A stretch of 64,000 nt of DNA from Dyadobacter jiangsuensis (lineage in GTDB: Bacteria; Bacteroidota; Bacteroidia; Cytophagales; Spirosomataceae), in the NCBI RefSeq assembly GCF_003014695.1, contig NZ_PYAS01000002.1, positions 372,001 to 436,000 of the forward strand, written 5' to 3'. Both the position numbers and the translations under genes were made by a program. Below are positions 34,763 to 44,091 of this stretch, in pieces. The stretch's first letter is position 1, and the number at the start of each line of letters is the position of its first letter. The notes below the pieces were generated by a model. The model did not search any database. It was not told the origin of the DNA and saw nothing but the letters and a program-made list of their open reading frames with translations.

Positions 34763-35590
34763 CTATACTATTAATGAATGGTCATTCGAAGCGGTCGGGA
34801 CATCGCCGGCCGCCGGATCGCCGGCCGCCCTTTTTATTTTGTCAAAATCTGCATTCAGTTTCTGAACAAAAAGCGCCACGTCGAAGCTGTGCACGACGAT
34901 ATTCGCGCCTTCTTTCATCCATTGAATCTGCCTTTCGGGTTCCAGCGAGAAGTGAATACCAATGGCCAATCCCTTGGCACGCGTGGTGCGGATAATGTAG
35001 GAAACGGCTTTTTCAAACTCGGGATGGTCATATTGCTCGGGCAATCCCAGGCTCACCGACAAATCGTGCGGACCGATGAAAACCGCGTCCAGCCCCGGCA
35101 CAGACAGCAATGCGTCCAGATTATCCATCGCTGGTACGCTTTCAATGTTGGCAATGCAGATATTTCCCGCATTGTATTTCGCTACATATTCCTGCATATT
35201 TTCAGGTATCCGAACAGCCCCGCTCAGGTAATTCTGCAAAATCTTGCCTTTCAGCGGGCGGTATTTGGTAGCACCCACCAGCTCCGTAACCTGTGCTACG
35301 GATTCCAGGTAGGGGGCCACAATGCCTTTTGCGCCTGCATCGATGGCCTGACAGGCAAGGTAAGGGTCAGGGCACGGAATGCGGACGATAGGGGTAATGC
35401 CCAAATGCCGGAATTGCTGACATAGTACAGCCATTTCCGTTCTCCCGATCGGAATGTGCTCGGTATCGATGAACACGAAGTCGACACCCGTTTTCTTCAC
35501 GGCCGAGGGCCACATCGGGCCGGTGGAGGTAATGCAGGTGCCGTATACATTGCCGCCGTTTTTCAGTTTTTCGAGTAATGTGGATTCCAT
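34763..35590 (-). CDS. HpcH/HpaI-family aldolase
   Basis: A 275-residue class II pyruvate aldolase-like protein, expected to split or make 2-keto-3-deoxy sugar acids. ATG at 35590 leaves 14 bases after the upstream stop; the longer frame overlaps that gene. Metal and substrate phrases are GVDFVFIDTEHIPIG, RIPCPDP, DAGAKGIVAPYLESV, IANIESVPAMDNLDALL and FIGPHDLSVSLG. The C-terminal tail (AAGDPAAGDVPTA) is encoded by a 13-base direct repeat and is not part of the family fold. Last gene of the minus-strand operon with the NagX-like acyltransferase; the substrate is not deducible. Confidence 0.9.
   Translation of the reverse strand: MESTLLEKLKNGGNVYGTCITSTGPMWPSAVKKTGVDFVFIDTEHIPIGRTEMAVLCQQFRHLGITPIVRIPCPDPYLACQAIDAGAKGIVAPYLESVAQVTELVGATKYRPLKGKILQNYLSGAVRIPENMQEYVAKYNAGNICIANIESVPAMDNLDALLSVPGLDAVFIGPHDLSVSLGLPEQYDHPEFEKAVSYIIRTTRAKGLAIGIHFSLEPERQIQWMKEGANIVVHSFDVALFVQKLNADFDKIKRAAGDPAAGDVPTASNDHSLIV
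34802..34829. repeat. 13-base direct repeat in a GC-rich stretch
   Basis: ATCGCCGGCCGCC occurs at 34802-34814 and again at 34817-34829, within the 3' end of the HpcH aldolase gene. It gives that protein a repeated Gly-Asp-Pro/Val motif. A T-run (34830 onward) follows on the plus strand, but the stem that would make it a terminator is not convincing. Confidence 0.6.
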
Positions 35591-35604
35591 TGTGAGATCT
35601 TCTT

Positions 35605-38025
35605 TTATTGTTTCATCAACCATATCTCCGTCACCTGTGAGCCGCGCTCCCCTTCGCCGCAAGTCCACTCAAAAATGACTTTGCCGTCGGCAGTGGCAGC
35701 TTTGGGTACGTTGAATTCGAATGTGGGCTGCTCGCCGGTCTGGATAAAATCATGGATGGTCTGGCCATCGTCGGTGGTCATGCGCATGCGCGAGCGGAAG
35801 CGTCCGGTGTAGGAAATGCGGATACGGTAGGTAGCGTCCGGATCGAGATTGTCGTAGCGGATTTGCAATGGCTGGTCGTAGAGGGTTTTGGCCTGCTTCA
35901 TCCAGGCACGAGGCGTCACTTGCCCTTTAAACCCGGTTGCCTGGATTTCATCCACCCATTCTTCACCTACCAAACCAACGCCAAAGCCGATCCGGGGCGA
36001 CTGCAGACTTCCCGGATCTTCTTCCCAGGATAAGGCGGGTACTACGCGGTACCAGCTTTCCGGATCGCCGAAATGGTCGTAAAACCCACCCGGGCCGGGG
36101 TCAGTGCGGTGCAACAGTTGATCTATTTCCCGCAGCATTTCCGCCTCGCTGGTCAGCTTTTCTATTCTCTTGAATTGGTCCAGCAAATAGGGGACATCGT
36201 TCAGCGGCATGTTGATCAGGTCCACGAAATTACCGCGGCCCGACATCGCGCCATGTTTCTTCATGGTTAACTGCGCGCCGATGCTTTTGAATAGTGAATC
36301 GGCCAGATCGAAGCATTTTTGCTGATGGTCCGGGAGAATGCGTTCTTTCCAGGCCTTTTCCAGCAGACTTTCCGCATTGCGCAAGGCTTTCACCGCTCCG
36401 GACTGGTCGGCCGATGCCAGTGCGCGCCGCGCTTGCTGTTCCAATTCGAGTTCGTAAATCAGCCGCTGGCGTGTGTAGTCGTCAAAATACGCACGGATAA
36501 GCCCCATCTGGAACCTCGGGTTTTGCAGTAGTTTTAAAGGCGCACTCTTTTCTATCGATTGCCACTGGCGGAGCGTAATACCGATCCCGTCATTGTCGAC
36601 GACCTCGCCGTGCCAGTTCTTTTCGAGATCGACGATCGCCTGTGCACCGGCTTCTTTGTATTCAGTACCAAAGAACAATCTGGCATAATCACGCAAGGTC
36701 TCGATGACCGGCATCTCAGGATCCCAATCCTGATCGCTCCAAACAAACTTGTTTACATCATCATTGGTACCTTCCGAGTAGCTCACGCTGCCGATGCCAT
36801 ACTGATCCAATGCATTGTGAATGGCTTTTTCATCAAACGGACGCGGGTTGATGCTCTCGCGCCCGAGCGTCATTGCCCACGCAAGGTCCCAGTGCGGTAC
36901 CGGATATTGCGCCGAATAGTTGTGGGTGATGTCGGGATAATGCCGGATCGGGATCGAGGGTTTGAGCATCTCCCTGATCTTCTGTACCGGAATCTTCACC
37001 CATGGCCCGAATACCACTCCGCTGAACCAGGGATATTCCTTATTGGCATGACTGAAAAATGCATCGAACCATTTTTGAGTAGGGCGGAAGACCTGGGGCG
37101 AAACCCAGATTTTAGCTTTGGGATGGTATTTCTGTAATAATGTCGCTTCTTTTTCAAGCCATGCGAAAAGTACATCCGGTTCCAATTCGCCCGGGTCGCC
37201 TGCTGGCACAAACAGGCCGTCGAGTTTTGGCAAGCTTGCGAATACCTGATCGCGCTCGGCGAGCTCTTTTGCAATGGAATCGGGGTGGGTATAGTTTTTA
37301 CCCATATTCGGATACCAGATCGATACATCGAGGCCATAGGACTTACAAATCCGGGACTGCTCGACGATCATTTGCGCGGCGGATATTTTCATATGGCGGC
37401 TGGTAGCGTCGTCGTCGGTACGCGGGGGGAGGATTTCGATGGTGTTGGCTCCAAATAGCGCCAGTTCACGGATGTACTGGTCGAAACCCGCGACGGTGAA
37501 TGCGTCATACGCATTCGTTTTGGGGCGGTAACCGAGCTGGTGGCCGCGCATGGGGTACCGCGGGCTGGTGCTGACCGCCAGCCGGGCATTGAGTTGCAAC
37601 TTACCTTGGGTCATTTCCGCTTTCCGAAGGAATCGCCCGACACCGTACAATATTCCCCGCGCATCTTTTCCTGTTATGATAATGGTATTCGAAGGGCCGG
37701 AGACTAATTTAAAGCCCTCGTTTTTTAATTCAGGCAATGCGGAAACGACATTTTGGAATGGTGCCGGCAATTTACTCAGGTCGCCCTCCGAGACGATCAG
37801 GATCATATTTCCGTTTTTCGGAAGCTTTTTGGCGACTGGGAGTTTGATTCCAGTCCGCTTTTCAATCTCATTTTGCAAAACTTCAATGCTTCGGAGCAAT
37901 GTAGCCTTGTCGCTCGGGCTGAAAATCTGGCTTTTGGACAAATCAAGGGGTTGCGAGAAGGCCAAGCCGCTTCGCAGGATAACGATCAGAGGGATAAGAA
38001 ACCGGAGAGATGTTCGGTAAGGCAT
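35605..38025 (-). CDS. Secreted glycoside-hydrolase-like protein (GH20b N-domain, family unclear)
   Basis: An 806-residue protein with signal peptide (ending AFSQ). Residues about 25-150 resemble the small N-terminal domain found in GH20 and GH67 enzymes (IEVLQNEIEKRTGIKLPVA, IIITGKDARGILYGVGRFL). A TIM-barrel-like region follows, starting SPRYPMRGHQLGYRPKTNAY, with FGANTIEILPP and WYPNMGKNY. The last 300 residues are helical, then a beta-sandwich ends the chain. No HxGGDE of GH20 is visible, so the family and catalytic residues are unassigned. Operon: 3 bases after the acyltransferase gene, 14 before the aldolase. It probably acts on a sugar-acid or amino-sugar glycan. Confidence 0.75.
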   Translation of the reverse strand: MPYRTSLRFLIPLIVILRSGLAFSQPLDLSKSQIFSPSDKATLLRSIEVLQNEIEKRTGIKLPVAKKLPKNGNMILIVSEGDLSKLPAPFQNVVSALPELKNEGFKLVSGPSNTIIITGKDARGILYGVGRFLRKAEMTQGKLQLNARLAVSTSPRYPMRGHQLGYRPKTNAYDAFTVAGFDQYIRELALFGANTIEILPPRTDDDATSRHMKISAAQMIVEQSRICKSYGLDVSIWYPNMGKNYTHPDSIAKELAERDQVFASLPKLDGLFVPAGDPGELEPDVLFAWLEKEATLLQKYHPKAKIWVSPQVFRPTQKWFDAFFSHANKEYPWFSGVVFGPWVKIPVQKIREMLKPSIPIRHYPDITHNYSAQYPVPHWDLAWAMTLGRESINPRPFDEKAIHNALDQYGIGSVSYSEGTNDDVNKFVWSDQDWDPEMPVIETLRDYARLFFGTEYKEAGAQAIVDLEKNWHGEVVDNDGIGITLRQWQSIEKSAPLKLLQNPRFQMGLIRAYFDDYTRQRLIYELELEQQARRALASADQSGAVKALRNAESLLEKAWKERILPDHQQKCFDLADSLFKSIGAQLTMKKHGAMSGRGNFVDLINMPLNDVPYLLDQFKRIEKLTSEAEMLREIDQLLHRTDPGPGGFYDHFGDPESWYRVVPALSWEEDPGSLQSPRIGFGVGLVGEEWVDEIQATGFKGQVTPRAWMKQAKTLYDQPLQIRYDNLDPDATYRIRISYTGRFRSRMRMTTDDGQTIHDFIQTGEQPTFEFNVPKAATADGKVIFEWTCGEGERGSQVTEIWLMKQ

Positions 38026-38028
38026 GGG

Positions 38029-39129
38029 TTAGAGCTTAATGAAAATCCGTTTTTTATAAAGAAGGAAGGCGGGGATGAAATTGATACACACAAAAAAAAG
38101 CGCATAAAGCATACTGGCAAGGCGCGGATCCATTCCTGATTGGGATAGCGCGGCCACAGCGTGGTGGTTCAAAGTGTCTGCGCCGACGGGCATGATGTAA
38201 AATAGCAATGCAAGAATATCGGCCAGCACGTAAGCGGCGATCGCATTGGCCCCGAAAATAACACCGAGTGTAATGCCCTTCCTGCCCCCGCGAATGTCGA
38301 TCAGGAAATACAATGCGCCGAGGAGCATGGAAGCGAAGCCCGAAGTTACCAGCACAAAAGAGCTCGTCCAGAGGTTTTCGTTGGTAGGGAAGATCAGGTT
38401 CCAGAAATAACCCAAAGCGGCAATGGCAAAGCCGGCGGTGAGCAGGTAATTGCTTTTTTCGTTGGGAGATAACGGTAGCAGCATGAGTTGGCCTGCGAGC
38501 ATGCCGGTAATGGTGGTCGCGATGGACGGGAATGTGCTCAGAATCCCCTCCGGATCCCAGGTACCCTGCCACATTTTGCCGGGTAAATATTGCTGATCGA
38601 CCCATGCGGCCAGGTTTACGCCCGGTTCGAGCATTACTTTACCAATACCGGGCGTCGGGATGGTGGTCAATGCGAGCCAGTAAAGCAGGAGAATGGTAAC
38701 GGCCAGGCCGAACTGTTGCTTCCAGTTCGTATTCAAGAAAAGGATCGCGCACACCAGAAACACGATCGCAATCCGGTGAAGTGTGCCGGTATAGCGCAGG
38801 TTGGAGAAGTTGAAATCGGGCAGCATGTTGAGGAACATGCCGACGGCAAATATTTTCAACGAGCGGATGATGATCTTGCGATACAGCGCGCCCTTTGGCG
38901 CATCGCGTTTTTTGGAATAAGCCAATGCAATGGAAACACCGACGATAAAAAGGAAAGTAGGTGCGATGAGGTCCGTAAATGTGAGCCCGTTCCATTGGGT
39001 ATGGCGGAGTGTGGGGAACACATAATCCTCGTGTCCCGGGAAATTCACCATGATCATCGCTGCAATGGTAAAACCACGCATTGCATCCAGCGAAAGTAAT
39101 CGGGACAAAGCGCCCGAGGGGTTTTCCAT
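38029..39129 (-). CDS. NagX-like membrane acyltransferase (DUF5009-type)
   Basis: A 366-residue integral-membrane protein with about ten hydrophobic segments. The opening LSLDAMRGFTIAAMIMVNFPG and WNGLTFTDLIAPTFLFIVGVSIALAY are typical of the family that includes human heparan-alpha-glucosaminide N-acetyltransferase and bacterial NagX. Bacterial members lie in GlcNAc/chitin-utilisation loci and are thought to acylate amino sugars, but the reaction is unproven. First gene of the minus-strand operon, divergent from the GH20 hexosaminidase by 157 bases. That neighbour supports an amino-sugar role. Confidence 0.85.
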   Translation of the reverse strand: MENPSGALSRLLSLDAMRGFTIAAMIMVNFPGHEDYVFPTLRHTQWNGLTFTDLIAPTFLFIVGVSIALAYSKKRDAPKGALYRKIIIRSLKIFAVGMFLNMLPDFNFSNLRYTGTLHRIAIVFLVCAILFLNTNWKQQFGLAVTILLLYWLALTTIPTPGIGKVMLEPGVNLAAWVDQQYLPGKMWQGTWDPEGILSTFPSIATTITGMLAGQLMLLPLSPNEKSNYLLTAGFAIAALGYFWNLIFPTNENLWTSSFVLVTSGFASMLLGALYFLIDIRGGRKGITLGVIFGANAIAAYVLADILALLFYIMPVGADTLNHHAVAALSQSGMDPRLASMLYALFFVCINFIPAFLLYKKRIFIKL

Positions 39130-39286
39130 AGCAGCCGTTTTATACGGTTATGTACGGAGGCGGCGTACAAAAGGGCTATTCCCGACGCTTTTTGCACCCT
39201 TCACTAGTATATTTTGCGCAATTGTCAGTAATTAGGAAGTTGTATTCCTAACACCGGAAAAATCATCCCCCAGCCTTTTTGACCCT

Positions 39287-41893
39287 ATGAAGAAACTACT
39301 CCCGCTTTCGCTTGCCTTGTTTGGTATGCTGCTGTTTGCGAGCTGCAACAAATCGGGCAATGTATCCAAAGAACAGGCCGAGAAAATCGCGGTTTCGTGG
39401 AAGCTTGTCAGCAATTTTATCGAACCGCAGGGAAGGTTTGAGGCGCAGTTTACGATTAAAAACGGCAGCGATTTTGCGTTGGACGCCTCCAACTGGAAGC
39501 TATTCTGGAATATGTCGCCCAGGCCGATCCAGTCGAACAAAACACCGGAGCCTGCTATCGTAGAGCATATCAATGGCGACTGGTACCAAATGGTGGCTGC
39601 GAAGGATTTCAAACTCGCGCCGGGGGATTCGGTGGTGATCAAATACACGGGTACCGAGGGGGTAGTGAAGGAGACGGATGCCCCGCTGGGCTTGTATTTC
39701 GTGTTTTATGACAATGAAGGAAAAGAGCAGGATATCGTCGAAGTGGTGGACTATACGATCGAGCCATTCACGACGAAGGAGCAGATTCTGCGCGGTAAAA
39801 TGGATTTGAAAGAGGTTCCGACCGCTGAAACGCGTTACAAGGCCAATACTGCATTTACCAAACTGGGCGAGGAGCAGCTTTTGAAAATCATACCTAGCCC
39901 GGTGAAACTCGTTCCGGCCGCTGGCACATTCACATTGACTGGTAAAACCAATGTGTATTATCAGGAAGGGCTTGAAAATGAGGCAAAATATCTGATCAGT
40001 AAATTAAAGACATTAACGGGTACCGATCTGCCGATTCAGGCCGGACTTCCTAATAAACCTTCTTCTGAGGAAGCCGCTATTGTTCTCAAAATGGGTAAAG
40101 TGGCAGTGAACGGCGTTTCCAGCGAAGCATATAACCTCAATATCGGTCAGACGGGCATCACGATCGAAGGTAGCGATGCCGCGGGCGTGTTCTACGGCGT
40201 TCAAAGCCTTTTGCAGCTCGCACCGACGGACGCTTACCAGAAGCCTGTCGCTTCGGTGGGTTTCGGGTTTGTGCAGGTGCAGGACGCGCCGCGGTTCCAA
40301 TTCCGCAGTTTGCACCTGGATGTGGCGCGTAACTTCCAGACGAAGGAATCAGTGAAGCGCATTATCGATCTGCTCTCTTCCTATAAGGTCAACCATTTAT
40401 TACTCTACACTACCGAGGACGAAGGCTGGCGGATCGAGATCGACGGCTTGCCGGAACTTACGCAGGTAGGCGCGCAGCGCCAGCACACGTCGGGCATGAA
40501 TGCGAACGCATTGCACCCGGGCTACGGGTCGGGACCGGTAGCCAATGAGAAAGGCAAGCACGGCAGCGGCTACTATACCAAAGCCGATTTCATTGAAATA
40601 CTCAAATTTGCCCACGAGCGGCACATTAAGATCATTCCGGAGCTGAACTTCCCAGGCCACGCCCTGGCGGCGATCAAGTCGATGGAGGCGCGGTATGAGC
40701 GGTTGATGAAGGAAGGTAAAGAGAAAGAGGCGAACGAGTACCGTTTGATAGATCCGGACGACAAGTCGGTTTACATTTCGGCACAAGGCTACAAGAACAA
40801 CGTCGTGAGCCCCGCCCGGGAATCGACCTACAACTTCTTTGTGAAAGTGGTGGATGAAATCGCGAAACTGTACGAACAGGCGGGTTTGAAAATGGATACT
40901 TTCCATACTGGCGGAGATGAGGTGGCCGATGGCGTGTGGACGAAATCGCCCATGGCCGCCAAGCTGTTGCAGGAGCATCCCGAGGTGAAAGGGCCGCGCT
41001 ATCTGCAAACTTACTTTTTCAGAAAACTCCTGCCTATGCTCGAAAAGCGCAACCTGAAAGTGCATGGCTGGGAAGAAGTGGCATTGAATAAAACGGAAAC
41101 CGGCGCTTACCTCGCTAACCCGGAGTTTGTAGGGCGCCAGGTGTATCCCTACGTTTGGAACAATGTATATGATGTCGACCTGGGTAATCGCCTGGCTAAT
41201 GCGGGTTATCCGGTGGTGCTCTGCAATGTGACCAACTTCTATTTCGATATGTCGTACAACAACGATCCCAAGGAGCCGGGCCTGTACTGGGGCGGATTTG
41301 TGGACACGCGCGACAACTGGGCATTTGCGCCATTCAATATGTTCCGCACCACAGAGGAAACCGCCATGGGCAAGCCGATGAAGGAGGAATTTGTGGGTAA
41401 GCAGCAGATGAAGCCGGAGGCGCGCAAGAATGTGTATGGTATCGAGGCGCAGCTTTGGAGCGAGACGATCAAAGGCCGCGATATGATGGAGTATTCGATC
41501 CTGCCTAAGCTTTTGGGCTTCTCCGAAAGCGCCTGGGCGGCCGAACGGAAGTGGGAAAACGTAGCCGACGATGCCGCCAGAAAGGCCATGATGGCAGAGG
41601 GCTGGAATATTTTTGCAAACTCGATAGCCCAAAAGCATCTCCCGAGACTAAAGTATATCAACGGGGGCTATCATTACCGCCTGCCTCAACCAGGCGCGAT
41701 CATAGAAAACGGAATGCTGAAAGCGAATGTGGAGCTGCCGGGCCTGGCAATCCGCTACACGACCGACGGCTCCGAGCCTACCGAAACTTCACAGCTTTAT
41801 GAAAACCCTGTGAAAGTTTCGGGTACTGTTACGCTGAAAAGCTTCGATCTGGCCGGACGATCGAGCCGCAGCAGTGTAGTGACAGCCCGTTGA
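39287..41893 (+). CDS. Beta-N-acetylhexosaminidase, family GH20, lipoprotein
   Basis: An 868-residue hydrolase of terminal GlcNAc/GalNAc residues. Lipobox LLFASC near residue 20, so anchored at the surface or periplasm. A chitobiase-type carbohydrate-binding domain (about 30-180), a GH20b domain (about 200-340) and the catalytic TIM barrel (about 345-730) follow; the acid pair D544-E545 lies in HTGGDEV. The barrel also has FRSLHLDVARNFQ, PELNFPGHALAAI and WSETIKGRD. A CHB_HEX C-terminal domain with YTTDGSEPTE closes it. First gene of the plus-strand operon with a ROK kinase, a transporter and a regulator. Confidence 0.95.
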   Translation: MKKLLPLSLALFGMLLFASCNKSGNVSKEQAEKIAVSWKLVSNFIEPQGRFEAQFTIKNGSDFALDASNWKLFWNMSPRPIQSNKTPEPAIVEHINGDWYQMVAAKDFKLAPGDSVVIKYTGTEGVVKETDAPLGLYFVFYDNEGKEQDIVEVVDYTIEPFTTKEQILRGKMDLKEVPTAETRYKANTAFTKLGEEQLLKIIPSPVKLVPAAGTFTLTGKTNVYYQEGLENEAKYLISKLKTLTGTDLPIQAGLPNKPSSEEAAIVLKMGKVAVNGVSSEAYNLNIGQTGITIEGSDAAGVFYGVQSLLQLAPTDAYQKPVASVGFGFVQVQDAPRFQFRSLHLDVARNFQTKESVKRIIDLLSSYKVNHLLLYTTEDEGWRIEIDGLPELTQVGAQRQHTSGMNANALHPGYGSGPVANEKGKHGSGYYTKADFIEILKFAHERHIKIIPELNFPGHALAAIKSMEARYERLMKEGKEKEANEYRLIDPDDKSVYISAQGYKNNVVSPARESTYNFFVKVVDEIAKLYEQAGLKMDTFHTGGDEVADGVWTKSPMAAKLLQEHPEVKGPRYLQTYFFRKLLPMLEKRNLKVHGWEEVALNKTETGAYLANPEFVGRQVYPYVWNNVYDVDLGNRLANAGYPVVLCNVTNFYFDMSYNNDPKEPGLYWGGFVDTRDNWAFAPFNMFRTTEETAMGKPMKEEFVGKQQMKPEARKNVYGIEAQLWSETIKGRDMMEYSILPKLLGFSESAWAAERKWENVADDAARKAMMAEGWNIFANSIAQKHLPRLKYINGGYHYRLPQPGAIIENGMLKANVELPGLAIRYTTDGSEPTETSQLYENPVKVSGTVTLKSFDLAGRSSRSSVVTAR

Positions 41894-41940
41894 CCGAACT
41901 GATCGTTTAACGCAGCTTACAGCTCAACTCCTCACCGTCG

Positions 41941-42771
41941 ATGAACATTGGTGTAGATCTCGGCGGCACGAACATTCGTGCCGGCATCGAGTCGGGTGGC
42001 CATATTACCCGGCAAAATCAGACATTACTGGCCAACAAGCATTCACTGTCGGCAACGCTCGACCAGCTGATGGACGTAATCCGCCCGCTGACGGCCTACC
42101 CCGTGAAAGGGATAGGCATAGGGGTACCTTCGGTTGTGGATGTGAACAAAGGCATTGTTTATAATGTCATGAATATCCCTTCATGGGAAGAGGTGGCATT
42201 GCGCGATATTGTGGAAAAGGAGTTCAATCTGCCGGTTTCGGTGAATAATGATGTGAATTGCTTCATACTTGGCGAACATCGGTTCGGACTGGCGCGGAAA
42301 TTCCGGTCGGTGATCGGGATGGCCATCGGTACCGGGCTGGGTTCGGGTATTATCATCGATAATCATTTGTATGCGGGAAAGAACTGCGGCGCAGGGGAGA
42401 TCGGGATGCTGCCTTACAAGGATTCGATATTGGAAAACTATGTATGCAGCCGCTTTTTCGAAGACTCCCTGGGTATCGACGCATTTGCGGCACACGAGGC
42501 AGCATTGAAAGGGAGCAAAGAAGCGATTGAAGTTTGGGAAGAATTCGGGGTGCATTTGGGCGCGGTGATCAAAGCGATCATGTATACCTACGACCCCGAG
42601 GCGATTGTCATGGGCGGCTCCATTGCCAAAGCCAACCGGTTTTTTCAGGATAGCATGTTGGAAAGTATTCAGGATTTTGCTTATCCCGAGTCGTTGAAAA
42701 AGCTGACCTTACTACTTTCCGAAAACGAGAATATTGCATTGCTGGGTGCCGCGGCACTGCTCGACGATTGA
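41941..42771 (+). CDS. ROK-family sugar kinase
   Basis: A 276-residue ATP-dependent sugar kinase of the ROK family. Phosphate motif 1 is DLGGTNIRAG (5-14), then KGIGIGVPS, NNDVNCFILGEH, and the adenosine motif AIGTGLGSGIIID. The zinc-binding cysteine motif of typical ROK repressor-kinases is absent, replaced by GAGEIGMLPYKDS, as in some short Bacteroidota ROK enzymes. No N-terminal helix-turn-helix, so it is a kinase and not a repressor. Next to the hexosaminidase, it probably phosphorylates the released GlcNAc/GalNAc or ManNAc. It lies 47 bases after the GH20 gene. Confidence 0.88.
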   Translation: MNIGVDLGGTNIRAGIESGGHITRQNQTLLANKHSLSATLDQLMDVIRPLTAYPVKGIGIGVPSVVDVNKGIVYNVMNIPSWEEVALRDIVEKEFNLPVSVNNDVNCFILGEHRFGLARKFRSVIGMAIGTGLGSGIIIDNHLYAGKNCGAGEIGMLPYKDSILENYVCSRFFEDSLGIDAFAAHEAALKGSKEAIEVWEEFGVHLGAVIKAIMYTYDPEAIVMGGSIAKANRFFQDSMLESIQDFAYPESLKKLTLLLSENENIALLGAAALLDD

Positions 42772-42822
42772 TGTAATGCAGTTTTAAATTTAAATTAGGC
42801 TACCAAACCACGCGCAGCCCTC

Positions 42823-44079
42823 ATGCAAAGGAACATTTTCATCGTAGTACTGATCTTCCTGATCTTTTTCGTCATCTCCTTCCTGACCAACATCCTCGGT
42901 CCGATCATCCCCGATATCGTCAAAAGTTTCGATCTCAGCATTGGTCTGGCGGGTTTCCTGCCGTTTGCATTTTTTGTTGCTTACGGGGTGATGTCGATTC
43001 CGGCGGGGCTGATGGTGGAGAAGTTCGGTGAGAAAGTAATGCTGATCGTGGCGTTTCTGTTGGCATTCGCCGGGGCATTGCTCTTTGCATTAATCCCCAG
43101 CTTTTTCGTAGCGCTGTTTTCGCTGTTTCTGATTGGTGTTGGGATGGCTATTTTGCAGGTAGTCATTAACCCGCTGCTGAGGGTTTCGGGCGGCGAGGAG
43201 AAGTTTGCATTTTACTCGGTATTAGCGCAGTTGTTTTTCGGAGCGGCGTCGTTTCTGAGCCCATTGCTTTATAGTTACCTGGTGTTGAATGTTCATTCCG
43301 GCAATTCCGGTTTTTTGATTGATATATTGAATGGCCTGGTGCCTGAAAACCTGAAATGGGTTTCGTTGTACTGGGTTTTCGCAGTCATCGCGCTGGCGAT
43401 GGTGGCGGTGATAGCCGTTGTGAAATTCCCGAAGGTGGAACTGCTGGAAGACGAGCGGATCGATGTGGGCAAGTCGTTCGGGGAACTGGCGGCGAATAAG
43501 CTGGTATGGCTGTTCTTCCTGGGCATATTTGCCTATGTAGGGACCGAGCAGGGCATTGCCAACTGGATTTCTCAGTTCCTGCAAACCTACCATGAAGTGG
43601 ATCCGGCCACGACCGGCGCTTCGGTTATTTCCTATTTCTGGGGCCTGCTCACCATCGGCTGTTTCCTGGGATTGATATTGCTGAAAATATTCGATAGCCG
43701 GAAAGTGCTGATATTCTTCACCTGCGGTGGCATTGCGTCGTTGCTGATGGCCTTATTCGGGTCAAAGGAAATGGCTTTGATTGGCTTTCCGATGGCGGGT
43801 TTCTTCGCTTCGGTGATGTACTCGGTGATATTTTCGCTGGCATTAAACTCGGTTCCGAAACATCACGGGACGTTCTCCGGCATCCTGTGCGCGGGTATTG
43901 CGGGCGGCGCGGTAGTTCCGTTGATCGTCGGTGGGTTAGGGGAGCTCGTGGGGCTGCGTTTCGCGATGCTTTTTCTGCTAATTCCGCTGGGATATATTTT
44001 GAGTATTGGAATGTGGGCCAAACCACTGGTCAACAATGAAACGGTATCGAGCGTGAAGGAGCTGTTCAAGCTCGGTTGA
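42823..44079 (+). CDS. FucP-like sugar:proton symporter (MFS)
   Basis: A 418-residue inner-membrane transporter with twelve hydrophobic segments. N-terminal helix LIFFVISFLTNILGPIIPDI and the loop MSIPAGLMVEKFGEKVML are of the FHS/FucP type. The mid-loop phrase GMAILQVVINPLLRVSGGEEKFA resembles NagP and FucP transporters. Together with the GH20 enzyme and ROK kinase it probably carries an N-acetylhexosamine into the cell. Third gene of the plus-strand operon; 12 bases separate it from the regulator. Confidence 0.88.
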   Translation: MQRNIFIVVLIFLIFFVISFLTNILGPIIPDIVKSFDLSIGLAGFLPFAFFVAYGVMSIPAGLMVEKFGEKVMLIVAFLLAFAGALLFALIPSFFVALFSLFLIGVGMAILQVVINPLLRVSGGEEKFAFYSVLAQLFFGAASFLSPLLYSYLVLNVHSGNSGFLIDILNGLVPENLKWVSLYWVFAVIALAMVAVIAVVKFPKVELLEDERIDVGKSFGELAANKLVWLFFLGIFAYVGTEQGIANWISQFLQTYHEVDPATTGASVISYFWGLLTIGCFLGLILLKIFDSRKVLIFFTCGGIASLLMALFGSKEMALIGFPMAGFFASVMYSVIFSLALNSVPKHHGTFSGILCAGIAGGAVVPLIVGGLGELVGLRFAMLFLLIPLGYILSIGMWAKPLVNNETVSSVKELFKLG

Positions 44080-44091
44080 AAGGGTATTTAT

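Noticed and set aside
34805..34840. Terminator of the nucleoside hydrolase
   Set aside because: A T-run follows GC-rich repeats, but the bases next to the T-run have no complementary partner upstream, so no stem abuts it.
39191..39216. Promoter of the GH20 operon (TATATTTTG)
   Set aside because: The box has one extra base compared with TAnnTTTG, and the TTTG at 39191 is only 13 bases upstream, too close for a -33 element.
40400..41638. 412-codon open frame on the minus strand
   Set aside because: It is antisense to the GH20 hexosaminidase, whose motifs and signal peptide are unmistakable; the antisense product has no family features and is His/Arg/Phe-rich, as shadow frames in this GC-biased DNA usually are.
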